From Advenella sp. FME57 (GTDB taxonomy: Bacteria; Pseudomonadota; Gammaproteobacteria; Burkholderiales; Burkholderiaceae_B), in NCBI RefSeq assembly GCF_014897675.1, contig NZ_JABUXU010000002.1, positions 248,001 to 312,000 of the forward strand: a stretch of 64,000 nucleotides of DNA, written 5' to 3'. A model generated the notes under the pieces. The model saw only the letters and a list, made by a program, of their open reading frames with translations. It did no database searches and had not been told where the DNA came from. Positions within the stretch are counted from its first letter, which is position 1; each line of letters starts with the position of its first letter. This document shows positions 20,114-28,970 of the stretch, piece after piece. A program made the position numbers and the translations under genes.

Positions 20114-20224
20114 AAAATTCCTTCGAACGGCATGAATATGGACAGAAATGATGGGATTTGCAGAAGTCTGCTTTATTGTCCATTAAAATGCGTATTTTAC
20201 TACTCAACCGAAGTCTGGAAAGCT

Positions 20225-21019
20225 ATGCACCCCATGCTCACCATCGCCGTACGTGCTGCCCGCCGTGCCGGCGCCATTATCAATCGTGGCAGTCTCGATC
20301 TGGATAAAGTCCAGATTGCACGCAAAGGCCCCAACGATTACGTTACCGAAATTGATCGGAACGCAGAACAGGCAGTGATCGAGGTGTTACGCGACGCTTA
20401 TCCGGACCACGCTTTTCTGGGCGAGGAATCCGGCCACATCCCGGGCGCGAGGGATAAGGAAAACGAAGTGCCGGAGTATCAGTGGGTGATCGATCCCCTG
20501 GATGGCACCACCAATTTCGTACACGGGTTCCCCAATTACGCCGTGTCCATCGCCCTGTTGCACAAGGGTGTCGTCACTCAGGCCGTAGTCTATGATCCGG
20601 CCCGCAATGAAATGTTTACTGCCACCCGTGGTGGTGGCGCCTTTCTGAACGACCGCCGGGTGCGTGTCGGCAGCCGGACCCGCTTTTCCGACGCACTGAT
20701 CTCTGGCCGTTTCCCTTCTGTTTCCGGCTCCAACCGTACCGGCGCCGAGCGCTACTACGGGCTGGTCGACGACTGTTCCGGCTTTCGCCGCCTTGGCGCG
20801 ACCGTACTGGAACTGGCGTATGTTGCAGCCGGTCGTTTCGATGGCTATTGCGGGGTTCACCTCAAACCCTGGGACCTGGCAGCAGGTAGCCTGCTGATCC
20901 AGGAAGCAGGCGGGCTTATTGCCGATTTCGAAGGCGAACAGACCTGGCTCAAAACCGGCAATGTGCTGGCAGCCAGCCCCAAAATCTTCACTCAAATGCT
21001 TATTTCGCTGAAGCAGTAA
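20225..21019 (+). CDS. suhB: Inositol-1-monophosphatase SuhB
   Basis: A 264-residue Mg-dependent, Li-sensitive phosphatase fold, almost the same length as E. coli SuhB (267). Metal-binding motifs are GEESG (residues 66-70), [12 protein letters not shown] (87-98) and the C-terminal KPWDLAAG. SuhB also acts with Nus factors in antitermination of rRNA transcription. The start at 20225 gives the conserved N-terminus [16 protein letters not shown]; longer frames upstream cross the trmJ promoter region. It is divergent from trmJ and followed by uppP after 28 bases. Confidence 0.95.
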   Translation: MHPMLTIAVRAARRAGAIINRGSLDLDKVQIARKGPNDYVTEIDRNAEQAVIEVLRDAYPDHAFLGEESGHIPGARDKENEVPEYQWVIDPLDGTTNFVHGFPNYAVSIALLHKGVVTQAVVYDPARNEMFTATRGGGAFLNDRRVRVGSRTRFSDALISGRFPSVSGSNRTGAERYYGLVDDCSGFRRLGATVLELAYVAAGRFDGYCGVHLKPWDLAAGSLLIQEAGGLIADFEGEQTWLKTGNVLAASPKIFTQMLISLKQ

Positions 21020-21047
21020 ATTGTTGTCCGGTTCGGAGCCCGTCATT

Positions 21048-21902
21048 ATGGATCAAGTGTGGTACCTGTTTAAAGCCGTTGTTCTGGGTATTGTCGAAGG
21101 GATAACCGAATTTTTGCCGATTTCCAGCACCGCCCATTTGCTGATCCTGGGGGACTGGATCGGCTTTGACTCCGGGCAATTCAAGGTGTATGAAATCGTG
21201 ATCCAGCTCGGATCCATTCTGGCGGTGATGTGGTTGTATCGGCAGCGCCTGCGCGAGATTATTGTCGGCACCTTCACCGGTAACCGGACCGAGCAGCGCT
21301 TTACCATGAATTTGATCATTGCCTTTTTGCCGGCGGCCATTATCGGCCTGCTGCTGATCAAACATATCAGTCAACTGCTCGATGGCAAGTTCATGATTTA
21401 CGCTTTTACGCTCGTAGTGGGCGGCATCATTATGCTGTGGGTGGAACGGCGTCCTTCAATGGCCAAGCACACTACCCTGCAGGAGCATGAACTGGCTCAT
21501 CAGACAAGAAGCCTGGAAGATATCACCTGGAAGCAGGCGCTGGTTGTGGGGTTCGCTCAATGTCTGGCCATGATTCCGGGGACGTCGCGTTCGGGCGCAA
21601 CGATTATTTCCGGCATGATGGCTGGTATTCATCGCAAGACGGCCACCGAGTTTTCCTTTTTCCTGGCCATGCCAACCATGATCGCCGCCACGGTATTGAG
21701 CTTGTACAGGCATGGTGGCCAGCTGAGCGAGAGCAATTTGCTCGCGGTCCTGCTGGGCTTTGTTGCCGCCTATATTAGTGCATTGGTTGTGGTGCGCGCC
21801 CTGATGCGATTCCTGTCCAGTGCATCCTATCGTCCTTTTGGCTGGTACCGTATCGTCTTTGGTATTGTCGTTGCACTATGGGCTTGGAACCAGGTCGCCT
21901 AG
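21048..21902 (+). CDS. uppP: Undecaprenyl-diphosphatase UppP (BacA)
   Basis: It recycles the lipid carrier for peptidoglycan and other envelope polymers by dephosphorylating undecaprenyl pyrophosphate; it confers bacitracin tolerance when abundant. The 284-residue membrane protein has the two signature loops, GIVEGITEFLPISSTAHL at about residues 14-31 and PGTSRSGATI near residue 177, with about eight membrane helices. ATG 21048 is preceded by GGAG at nine bases; a TTG at 21021 is less likely. It probably shares a transcript with suhB and ends at the hairpin at 21922. Confidence 0.96.
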   Translation: MDQVWYLFKAVVLGIVEGITEFLPISSTAHLLILGDWIGFDSGQFKVYEIVIQLGSILAVMWLYRQRLREIIVGTFTGNRTEQRFTMNLIIAFLPAAIIGLLLIKHISQLLDGKFMIYAFTLVVGGIIMLWVERRPSMAKHTTLQEHELAHQTRSLEDITWKQALVVGFAQCLAMIPGTSRSGATIISGMMAGIHRKTATEFSFFLAMPTMIAATVLSLYRHGGQLSESNLLAVLLGFVAAYISALVVVRALMRFLSSASYRPFGWYRIVFGIVVALWAWNQVA

Positions 21903-21921
21903 TTTTTATCGAACCAGCAGA

Positions 21922-21961
21922 AAATGAGAAAATGCCGGCATTGCCCGGCATTTTCTCATTT
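21922..21961. terminator. 17-bp perfect hairpin after uppP
   Basis: AAATGAGAAAATGCCGG and CCGGCATTTTCTCATTT pair perfectly around a 6-base loop, 20 bases after the uppP stop. The A-rich upstream and T-rich downstream arms make it a likely bidirectional terminator, serving uppP and the convergent MaoC-gene transcript. Confidence 0.8.
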
Positions 21962-22024
21962 CGTTGTCTGTGATCCGCTGTGATGCACGACGATGCTGCC
22001 TATTGCATGCGTGATCTTCGCCGG

Positions 22025-22891
22025 TTACTGCGTGCCGCGCAGGGCGGCATAGCCGTTACTGAGCACAACAACGTTGCGTTCCTGGACGCTGACCTGAAAG
22101 TGAATCTGATCCGCGCCTTCGCGCCAGATGTCGCAAAGCAGTGTTTCACCCGGATACACCGGCGCCGAAAAACGGGCATCGAAACGGTATAGCACGGCAG
22201 GGTCGTTGTCGCAGCAGTCCTGTACAACCGCTCTTGCGGCGTGCCCGTAGGTGCACAGTCCGTGCAAAATCGGCCGTTCGAACCCGGCCGCGGCAGCTGT
22301 CTGCGGGTCAATATGCAGCGGATTCGGATCTGCATTCAGTCGGTAGAGAATAGCGGCATTGGGCGCCACCGGAATCCTGCGCCGATAATCAGGTGCACGT
22401 TCAGGCACCCTTGGCAGGGCAGCCACGGGGGCATTTCCTTGGCCGAACCCGCCGTCAGCACGGCAAAATGTGGTCTGCTGGATTGTGGCCACAAGCGTAT
22501 TGTTTACATCGTACATATTGCGTTCGGCAATGACCAGTGCGCCCTTGTCGGCGCCCTTGTCGATTACATGCGAAATATGTGTCTTGCCGGTCAGTACGCC
22601 TTCGGCGGCCAGTGGTCTGTGCCAGATGCTGCGTTGCTCACCATGCACCAGTTTGACCCAGTTGATCCCGGTTGCCGGGTCTTGCATCCAGAAGCCTGGA
22701 TAGCACAGAATGCTGCTCATCGTAGGAAACGCCTGCAGCTGTTTTTCATATACAAATTGCAGTTGTGATGGATCCAGCGGGTCCGAGCCCAGGCCGATAC
22801 CCAGCGCGTACAGTATGCTGTCGCGCTGCGTATAGCTGTGGCGGGTATCGGCAAAACGCCAGTTCTTGATCCGTTCGTAATCCAGTGGCAT
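22025..22891 (-). CDS. MaoC-family (R)-specific enoyl-CoA hydratase, double hot-dog type
   Basis: A 288-residue protein with an N-terminal half related to MaoC-like domains and a C-terminal hydratase-2 domain. The hydratase-2 motif is YRLNADPNPLHIDP, giving the catalytic pair Asp188 and His193. It is followed by GFERPILHGLCTYG. Proteins of this layout hydrate 2-enoyl-CoA to (R)-3-hydroxyacyl-CoA, like the hydratase part of the eukaryotic multifunctional enzyme 2. It lies 17 bases after the SDR gene, which resembles the dehydrogenase part of the same enzyme, so the pair likely performs two successive beta-oxidation steps. Chain type unknown. Confidence 0.92.
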   Translation of the reverse strand: MPLDYERIKNWRFADTRHSYTQRDSILYALGIGLGSDPLDPSQLQFVYEKQLQAFPTMSSILCYPGFWMQDPATGINWVKLVHGEQRSIWHRPLAAEGVLTGKTHISHVIDKGADKGALVIAERNMYDVNNTLVATIQQTTFCRADGGFGQGNAPVAALPRVPERAPDYRRRIPVAPNAAILYRLNADPNPLHIDPQTAAAAGFERPILHGLCTYGHAARAVVQDCCDNDPAVLYRFDARFSAPVYPGETLLCDIWREGADQIHFQVSVQERNVVVLSNGYAALRGTQ

Positions 22892-22908
22892 GCGGCTGCT
22901 CCTTGTAA

Positions 22909-23823
22909 TCAGATGGGATCCCAGTTGATCACGTCGGGAGAGCGCTCCAGTTTATGGAACTGGCCCTGCATGGCCGGGATGGCGATCTGAGCGATCAACT
23001 CGGGCGTCCAGCCATCGGACATGTGCACGGAGCGTACCGGACGAGGCTGGCTAAAGAGGAGAATTTCATTGGCCCGTACCCCGAAAATCTGACCGGTTAC
23101 GTCTGCGCCGGCATCGCTGCCCAGATAGACAGCCATCGGCGCGACTTTATGCGTTTCCATTTTCTGCAGTTTCTGCACCCGCGCTTTTTCTTCAGGCGTT
23201 TCGGCGGGAATCGAACTGGTCATGCGGCTCCAGGCAAACGGCGCAATGCAATTGGATCTGACGTTATACCGGGCCATGTCAAGTGCAATCGACTTGGATA
23301 AGGCGGCGATACCCAGCTTGGCTGCGGAGTAGTTGGACTGGCCGAAATTGCCGATGAGCCCCGATGTTGACGTCATGTGTACATAAGCGCCCGACTCTTG
23401 TTCTCGAAAATAGGGAGCAGCAGCGCGACTGACAAAAAATGTTCCATGCAGGTGCACGTCAATGACCTGGCGCCATTCTTCTTCGTTCATTTTATGAAAC
23501 AGGCGGTCGCGCAGATTGCCGGCATTGTTGACGACGATATCAATACGACCGAAATGGTCCATGGCCGTCTGCACAATCTGGCTGGCCGACTCATAGCCGG
23601 CGACACTGTCGGTATTGGCGACTGCGGTGCCGCCAGCTGCGGTGATTTCGTCGACCACAGCGTGCGCGGGGCCATCAGTTCCCCCCTGACCGCTCAAAGA
23701 CACCCCGATATCGTTCACAACCACTTTTGCGCCGGCCTTGGCATAGGCGATTGCAATGTCCCGGCCGATACCACCTCCGGCCCCGGTAACAATCACTACT
23801 TTTCCTTCTGCAATTGAGCCCAT
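22909..23823 (-). CDS. SDR-family 3-hydroxyacyl-CoA dehydrogenase (MFE-2-like)
   Basis: A 304-residue short-chain dehydrogenase. The cofactor loop TGAGGGIGR is at residues 13-21, NNAG at 99-102, and the catalytic Ser154, Tyr165 and Lys169 lie in YSAAK. The insertion VNDIGVSLSGQGG after the second strand and the long C-terminal tail are typical of the (R)-3-hydroxyacyl-CoA dehydrogenase domain of peroxisomal MFE-2 and its bacterial homologues. It is the first gene of a two-gene unit with the MaoC hydratase and divergent from a LysR regulator that probably controls it. Confidence 0.9.
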   Translation of the reverse strand: MGSIAEGKVVIVTGAGGGIGRDIAIAYAKAGAKVVVNDIGVSLSGQGGTDGPAHAVVDEITAAGGTAVANTDSVAGYESASQIVQTAMDHFGRIDIVVNNAGNLRDRLFHKMNEEEWRQVIDVHLHGTFFVSRAAAPYFREQESGAYVHMTSTSGLIGNFGQSNYSAAKLGIAALSKSIALDMARYNVRSNCIAPFAWSRMTSSIPAETPEEKARVQKLQKMETHKVAPMAVYLGSDAGADVTGQIFGVRANEILLFSQPRPVRSVHMSDGWTPELIAQIAIPAMQGQFHKLERSPDVINWDPI

Positions 23824-23977
23824 CGGCTTCTCCTGTAAATTTCATTCATCCGCTCGCCAGCATGGCCGGTCGATCCAGTTAGGGATTACTATCTATTGTT
23901 GTTCGATTTCATGATAGGCCATAATGGCGGACGGCATTGTTCGTATTTCTCAACCCCCCCCTTCGTGTAAGCTTAAG

Positions 23978-24886
23978 ATGCGTTATGACCTGACAGACCT
24001 CAAACTGTTCATCAATATTGGTGAAGTCTCAAACCTGACCAAGGCTGCAGAAAAAACCTTTCTGTCGCTGCCGGCTGCCAGCGCCCGTATCAAGAATCTG
24101 GAAGACTCCCTCAAGGTGCGGCTGCTGATCCGCCAGGTTACCGGCGTGAGCGTCACCCCCGCCGGAGAAGTATTTCTGAAGTATGCCAAGGGGGTGTTCC
24201 AGCAACTGGAATGCATGCATGCCGAGCTTCAGCCGTTTTCCACCGGCATCAAGGGCAAGCTGCGGATCATGGCCAACACCGCTGCCACCCACTCCTTCAT
24301 GTCCGAAGCGTTGTCGACGTTTCTGGCCGAAAATCCCGATATTGATATTGAACTGGAAGAGAAACTATCCAAGGAAATTGTCTCTGCCATCCGTGGTGGG
24401 TCAGTAGACATTGGCATTGTCTCCAGCAATGTCAACCTGGATGGCCTGGATGTGGTGCCGCTGTTTCGGGACGAGCTGGTGGCCGTTACCCATTTGGCGC
24501 ACCCGTTGAAAGATCAGAAAGAAATTTCATTTGAAACCCTGATCGACCAGTACCAGTTTATCGGTATTAACCCCGAAAGTGCGATCCAGACGTTTCTGGA
24601 TGACAAAGCCTACAAACTGGGCAAGCGCTTGCATCAGCGCGTGCATGTTGGCAGTTTCGAAGCGGTCTGCCGCATGGTTGACGCCGGCATTGGGCTGGCT
24701 ATCGTACCGGTCGAATGCGCCCGCGCCTACAGCAGGGCTCCGCGCTTGCATATACTCAAACTCACAGATGAATGGGCCGATCGCGAACGCAATGTCTGTC
24801 GTCTGGCTGGGCGGGACCTGCCCGCGTATGCAGAAAAATTCATCGGCCATCTGCTTGATGTATCGCATCGGATGCATGATCGCTAG
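23978..24886 (+). CDS. LysR-family transcriptional regulator
   Basis: A 302-residue regulator: winged helix-turn-helix at about residues 4-62 (DLTDLKLFINIGEVSNLTKAAE split; LSLPAASARIKNLED as recognition part) and an effector domain from about residue 90 with the periplasmic-binding fold. The ligand is unknown. I start at ATG 23978, just before the conserved DLTDL; an ATG at 23924 would add 18 unlikely residues. It is divergent from the SDR-MaoC genes. In the shared gap, CTATC (23889) and GATAG (23913) form a spaced inverted repeat that may be its operator. Confidence 0.88.
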   Translation: MRYDLTDLKLFINIGEVSNLTKAAEKTFLSLPAASARIKNLEDSLKVRLLIRQVTGVSVTPAGEVFLKYAKGVFQQLECMHAELQPFSTGIKGKLRIMANTAATHSFMSEALSTFLAENPDIDIELEEKLSKEIVSAIRGGSVDIGIVSSNVNLDGLDVVPLFRDELVAVTHLAHPLKDQKEISFETLIDQYQFIGINPESAIQTFLDDKAYKLGKRLHQRVHVGSFEAVCRMVDAGIGLAIVPVECARAYSRAPRLHILKLTDEWADRERNVCRLAGRDLPAYAEKFIGHLLDVSHRMHDR

Positions 24887-25068
24887 TGGTGGGGGTCTTG
24901 AAATGGGCTGATTCGTTCAATGGAATCGCTAAGATCTTATCGGAGTAGGGTGAACGGGGATCCGGCAATTCGATAACTGAATGGATTGTCGGACTATATA
25001 CGTCTGATACATCAGGAAAATAAAAAATAATTGTGATGTGGCACGATTACTTGATTTGCCTCAATTCG

Positions 25069-25092
25069 TATAATTATAGGAGATTCTATAAT
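25069..25092 (+). promoter_or_regulatory. Likely promoter -10 box overlapped by a 7-bp palindrome
   Basis: A perfect TATAAT at 25069-25074 overlaps the left arm of ATTATAG-(6)-CTATAAT (25073-25092). The site lies about 90 bases before the small ribbon-helix-helix gene. A palindrome on the -10 box is the classical place for an autorepressor; no good -35 box at 17 bases is visible. Function is inferred. Confidence 0.45.
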
Positions 25093-25179
25093 AAACGCGA
25101 TGGACTGACACGCAGCCCATACGGACCTGGACGAGCCGGCGTTTATCGACATTGTCAATTTCAGGAAGGAGTGTTCCCT

Positions 25180-25401
25180 ATGGCAAACAGCAACACTGAA
25201 CACAGTCGCAGACTGAGAGCAAAAAACGCAACAGAGACGAACAAACGATTGGTTGCTGCTGGCTTGATTAAGCTGGTCACCTTTCGGCTTAAATCGGATC
25301 TGGCAAATGAGTTTGACGCCATTGCCCATGAGCGCGGCTTGAGCCGACCGGCCACTTTACAGATGCTTTGCGATATGTACCGGCAGCAAAACGCTAAATA
25401 G
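25180..25401 (+). CDS. Small ribbon-helix-helix-like DNA-binding protein
   Basis: A 73-residue basic protein. After an N-terminal tail rich in Arg, Asn and Thr, residues 31-40 (KLVTFRLKSD) look like the DNA-contacting beta strand of the MetJ/Arc/CopG fold. They are followed by a helix (LANEFDAIAHERG), a turn (LSRP) and a second helix (TLQMLCDMYRQ). The ribosome site AGGAAGGAG eight bases before ATG is among the best in the window, so it is surely translated. No toxin gene adjoins it, so it is not an obvious antitoxin. It may repress itself through the palindrome at 25073 and possibly the Bug gene downstream. Confidence 0.75.
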   Translation: MANSNTEHSRRLRAKNATETNKRLVAAGLIKLVTFRLKSDLANEFDAIAHERGLSRPATLQMLCDMYRQQNAK

Positions 25402-25606
25402 CTTGTCAAGTTGGCTTCTCGCATCTTGTGAATAGTACTCGGAGTCGCGAACACCCACATGAACTGTGGCAACCGGTCTTAGGCAGCGCTGAGGGGATCC
25501 TTCACGTATAAAAAACAGGAAATGGAAGGTTCTCGCGGCATAATTGGAGGGTGAAGAACCCACAAGAACGTCATGTCATTGCGAACATGACAATAAGGAG
25601 ACTGTT

Positions 25607-26605
25607 TTGAAAACCCTGATGATGCAACGCAGGCAACTGCTCAAATCCGCGCTTTATGGCGCTGCCGCCGTATACGGCCTGCGACCGGCCATGGCTTTTG
25701 CTGCGCAGTGGCCGGCAAAGGCGGTCAGTTTTATTGTTCCTTTTGCGCCGGGCGGGCCGGTAGACACGGTCGCGCGCATCGTGACTAACGGTCTGACGCA
25801 GCAATGGCAGCAGACGGCCATTATTGAAAATCGCGCGGGCGCCGGTGGAATTCTGGGGGCCAGGCTGTCGGCTCAGGCTAAATCAGACGGGTACAATTAT
25901 TTTTTTGCCGCCATTCATCACGCTATTTTACCCAGCCTGAATAAATCCCTGGATTACGACATTCAGAAGGATTTTGTACCGGTAGGCGCGGTTGCCCGGT
26001 TCCCGATCATACTGATTGCCCATCCGTCCCTGAAGGTCAAGTCTGTCAAGGAGCTGATCACGCTGGCAAAAGAACAGCCCGGTAAAATTGCCTATAGTTC
26101 CTCGGGAACGGGCGGCGGCACGCATTTGGCCGGCGCCTTGTTCGCCAGCATGGCCGGCATTGAGCTGCAACACGTGCCCTACAAGGGTAGTGCGCCGGCA
26201 GTTCAGGACCTGGTGGGCGGGCAGGTGCAGTTGATGTTTGCCGATGCTACGTCCGCCTTGCCTTTCATTAAATCAGGCAAGGTGATTCCGCTGGGTGTAG
26301 GCAATCCTCAGCGATCGGACCTGGCGCCGGATGTGCCCCCCATTGCCGATGAAGGCTTGCCAGGCTACGAAGCCTATTCCTGGAGTGGTCTGTTTGCGCC
26401 CGCGGGCACGCCGGCCGATATTGTGAAACAGTTCAATCAAAATCTCAACGCGCAGTTGAACGACAAGAGCGTCATTGCGAAAATGCAGGGCAGCGGATCG
26501 GAGGCGATGCCTATGACGCCGGAAGAGTTCGGCAAATTTCTGAGCGATGAAATTGCCAAGTGGCACAAGACCATTACCGATGCCAACATTACCATCCAGG
26601 GCTGA
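25607..26605 (+). CDS. Bug-family tripartite tricarboxylate transporter substrate-binding protein
   Basis: Bug (TctC) proteins are periplasmic receptors, mostly for carboxylates. This 332-residue one has the FIVPFAPGGPVDTVAR ligand loop near residue 45, the VIENRAGAGG-type segment (here IIENRAGAGGILGA) and the HVPYKGSAPA motif near residue 205. The signal peptide carries twin arginines (QRRQLLKSA), suggesting Tat export. The best start is TTG 25607, six bases after AAGGAG; ATG codons at 25619 and 25622 are too far from that site. It follows the ribbon-helix-helix gene by 205 bases. Ligand unknown. Confidence 0.9.
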   Translation: MKTLMMQRRQLLKSALYGAAAVYGLRPAMAFAAQWPAKAVSFIVPFAPGGPVDTVARIVTNGLTQQWQQTAIIENRAGAGGILGARLSAQAKSDGYNYFFAAIHHAILPSLNKSLDYDIQKDFVPVGAVARFPIILIAHPSLKVKSVKELITLAKEQPGKIAYSSSGTGGGTHLAGALFASMAGIELQHVPYKGSAPAVQDLVGGQVQLMFADATSALPFIKSGKVIPLGVGNPQRSDLAPDVPPIADEGLPGYEAYSWSGLFAPAGTPADIVKQFNQNLNAQLNDKSVIAKMQGSGSEAMPMTPEEFGKFLSDEIAKWHKTITDANITIQG

Positions 26606-26623
26606 CGTAGCACGCAACAAGGA

Positions 26624-26678
26624 CAATCAGGCCGTACGCGGCTCCCTCTACAGTGAGATAGCGCGTACTGCCTGATTG
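26624..26678. terminator. Long hairpin between two convergent Bug genes
   Basis: Seventeen-base arms (CAATCAGGCCGTACGCG and CGCGTACTGCCTGATTG) pair with a single mismatch around a 21-base loop. It begins 18 bases after one Bug stop and ends 31 bases before the other, so it probably ends both transcripts. No strong T run is present on either side. Confidence 0.6.
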
Positions 26679-26709
26679 CGTTAGCTGAAGCGTCGGGCGA
26701 TGGCCGGTT

Positions 26710-27684
26710 CTATTTGTCTGCCTGGATGCCGGCTTTTGCAGTGACCTCGCCCCACAACCGGTATTCGTTATCGATACGTGACTTCAGTTGCTTGCCACTG
26801 CGCAGCGAAATGGTGTAGCCCACTTTTTCCATCTGCTTGCGGTACTCGGGCAATTCAGAGACCGTCTTCAAGGCTTTTTCAATCTGCCCGGCGGTAGCGT
26901 CGTCCAGTTTTGCGGGACCGACAACACCGTACCAGCCGGTTACATCATAGTCGTCAATGCCCGCTTCGGACATAGATGGAACGTCGGGTAAAGCGCGATT
27001 ACGTTCTTTGGAGGTGACCGCCAGGGCCCGCACCTTGCCACTGTTGATGTAATTGATCGCCGTACCGGTGATGTCAAACATCATTGACGTCTTCCCGCCA
27101 ATCACATCGATCATGGCCGGCGCATTGCCGCGATAGGGAACGTGCAGCATTTCTGTGTCGGTTCGCTGCTTGAGCAGTTCGGCAGATAGTTGGTTGGATG
27201 ATCCTACCCCTGCCGAACCAAAGGATAAGGCGCCAGGATTGGCTTTGGCGTAGGCAACCAGTTCACTGATGTTTTTAACAGGCAGTTTGTTATTGACGAC
27301 CAGCACATTGGTATATTCGACCAGGTTGCCCAGGTAGCGGAAATCCCTATCCTTGTCGATCTGGATTCCTTTTTGAATATGCGGTGTGATGGTCAGCGTC
27401 GGGCTGGCCAGAAAATACAGCACGCTGCCGTCGGCCGGAGCCCGTGCTACATTTTCCGCAGCGATGATGCCACTGGCGCCGGTTTTGTTTTCGATAACGA
27501 CAGGCTGTCCGACCTGGTCGCCCAGAAATTTGGCAAATTGCCGGGCGGCCGTGTCTACCGGTCCGCCGGCTGCATAGCCGACCACCAGTTTGACGGGCTT
27601 GTCAGGCCAGTGATCGCTTGCCCAGACGAGGGCGGGGGACAGCAGCAACAGCAGGGGAGTGAAACGCAGGGAACGTTTTGACAT
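26710..27684 (-). CDS. Bug-family substrate-binding protein
   Basis: 324 residues with a Sec signal peptide (basic MSKRSLRF, a poly-Leu core, cleavage near VWA-SD). The ligand loop reads VVGYAAGGPVDTAAR instead of the more common Pro-rich form, and later segments are IENKTGASG and HVPYRGNAPA. ATG 27684 has GGAG five bases upstream; an upstream GTG/TTG extension is unlikely. It is the last gene of the minus-strand series that begins with the DUF35 gene, 79 bases after the next Bug gene. Two tandem, clearly different receptors suggest two ligands or ligand forms. Confidence 0.9.
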   Translation of the reverse strand: MSKRSLRFTPLLLLLSPALVWASDHWPDKPVKLVVGYAAGGPVDTAARQFAKFLGDQVGQPVVIENKTGASGIIAAENVARAPADGSVLYFLASPTLTITPHIQKGIQIDKDRDFRYLGNLVEYTNVLVVNNKLPVKNISELVAYAKANPGALSFGSAGVGSSNQLSAELLKQRTDTEMLHVPYRGNAPAMIDVIGGKTSMMFDITGTAINYINSGKVRALAVTSKERNRALPDVPSMSEAGIDDYDVTGWYGVVGPAKLDDATAGQIEKALKTVSELPEYRKQMEKVGYTISLRSGKQLKSRIDNEYRLWGEVTAKAGIQADK

Positions 27685-27763
27685 GATGTCTCCATTGGTC
27701 AGTTCGTGGTCGAAAGGCGCATAGGAAACGCGCCTTTCGCAATACACAGCTGCAGGCCCGGCG

Positions 27764-28747
27764 TTATTCGATGCGGGCGCCTGACTGGTCGACTGCGGTT
27801 TTCCATTTTTTTATTTCAGCTGTAATGAGATCGGCAAATTGCCCGGGTGTTGAACCCTCTATTTCGTAGCCGTATTGGGTCAGTTGCTGCCTGACTGCAG
27901 GCGTTTGGGCTGCATCATTGAATGCCTTGTTCAGTTGCATGAGTGCGTCCTCAGGGGTGCCCGCCGGCGCCAGGATACCGTACCAGCCATTGACCTCAAA
28001 GCCTGGCACACCGGATTCAGCCACAGTAGGAACATCGGGCAGGACAGCCGAACGCTTTGCTCCTGTAACGGCAAGGCCTTTGAGTTTGCCCGCCTTCACA
28101 TGGGGCAGGGAGGTGGAAATGCTGTCAAACATCAGCGAGACTTCGCCGGAGAGCATGGCCACCACGGCGGGTCCGCTACCTTTGTAGGGCACATGGATCA
28201 TTTTGGTGTCGGTGGCGCTTTTGAACAGTTCTGCCGCCAGATGACTGGTGTTGCCATTACCAGCAGAGGCAAACGTGAGCTTGTCCGGGTTGGCCTTGGC
28301 ATAGTCGATCAACTCCTGCGTCGTATTTGCCGGTGTCTGCTTGGCGGCGGTGACCAGCATGGGCAAGGTAGCCAGGACCGACACCGGCGCGAAATCCTTC
28401 TCGGTATCGTAGGGCAGCGATTTATACATGCTGGGGTTGATCGCGTGCGCAGCCAGCACCATTAGCACGGTATAGCCATCGGGTTTGGATCGTGCCAGTT
28501 GTGCCGTAGCGATGGTGCCACCGGCGCCGGGACGGTATTCAAGAACAACCGGTTGTTTGATTGTTTTCTGCATCTGCGCGGCAATCGGCCGGGCCAGCAT
28601 ATCGGCGCTGCCGCCCGGTGGATAAGGAATCAGCAGCGTAATGGGTTTGTCGGGAAAGGCCTGAGCGCCTGCGCTTAGCGCCAGCCCGAATGCCAGCACG
28701 CTTGCGTGCAGCATCAGATGCCGCAGTCTGTTGAATCTTGTCTTCAT
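27764..28747 (-). CDS. Bug-family substrate-binding protein
   Basis: 327 residues; signal peptide with core VLAFGLALSAGAQA, mature part starting near FPDKPITLL. Ligand loop LIPYPPGGSADMLAR, then VLEYRPGAGGTIA and HVPYKGSGPA. The chosen ATG at 28747 is preceded by GGAGACATC as in the neighbouring Bug gene, showing that the two leaders are related. A longer open frame upstream has no signal peptide and is rejected. It lies 223 bases after the CoA-transferase B gene on the same strand, which suggests, without proving, that its ligand is the acid activated by that enzyme. Confidence 0.9.
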   Translation of the reverse strand: MKTRFNRLRHLMLHASVLAFGLALSAGAQAFPDKPITLLIPYPPGGSADMLARPIAAQMQKTIKQPVVLEYRPGAGGTIATAQLARSKPDGYTVLMVLAAHAINPSMYKSLPYDTEKDFAPVSVLATLPMLVTAAKQTPANTTQELIDYAKANPDKLTFASAGNGNTSHLAAELFKSATDTKMIHVPYKGSGPAVVAMLSGEVSLMFDSISTSLPHVKAGKLKGLAVTGAKRSAVLPDVPTVAESGVPGFEVNGWYGILAPAGTPEDALMQLNKAFNDAAQTPAVRQQLTQYGYEIEGSTPGQFADLITAEIKKWKTAVDQSGARIE

Positions 28748-28970
28748 GATGTCTCCTTGGATTTTATATTGCTCTTGATGGCAGACAATAGATGCCTGCC
28801 AGTGGTGCTTTGTCGCCGTGTAATCAATCACACTTGTAATCGCCGGTTGCGGGCGTTTTTCAGGATAGGGCAAGGTAGCGCAACCTTTTTGATGCTCAAT
28901 GGTAGGGCATGTTTCGGGTTCCTCCTGGCACTTGCGCGCCACCCGCTACATTACACTGCCAATCTGCTGT

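Noticed and set aside
25180-25401. Antitoxin of a toxin-antitoxin pair
   Set aside because: The fold fits, but no small toxin gene overlaps or adjoins it on either side.
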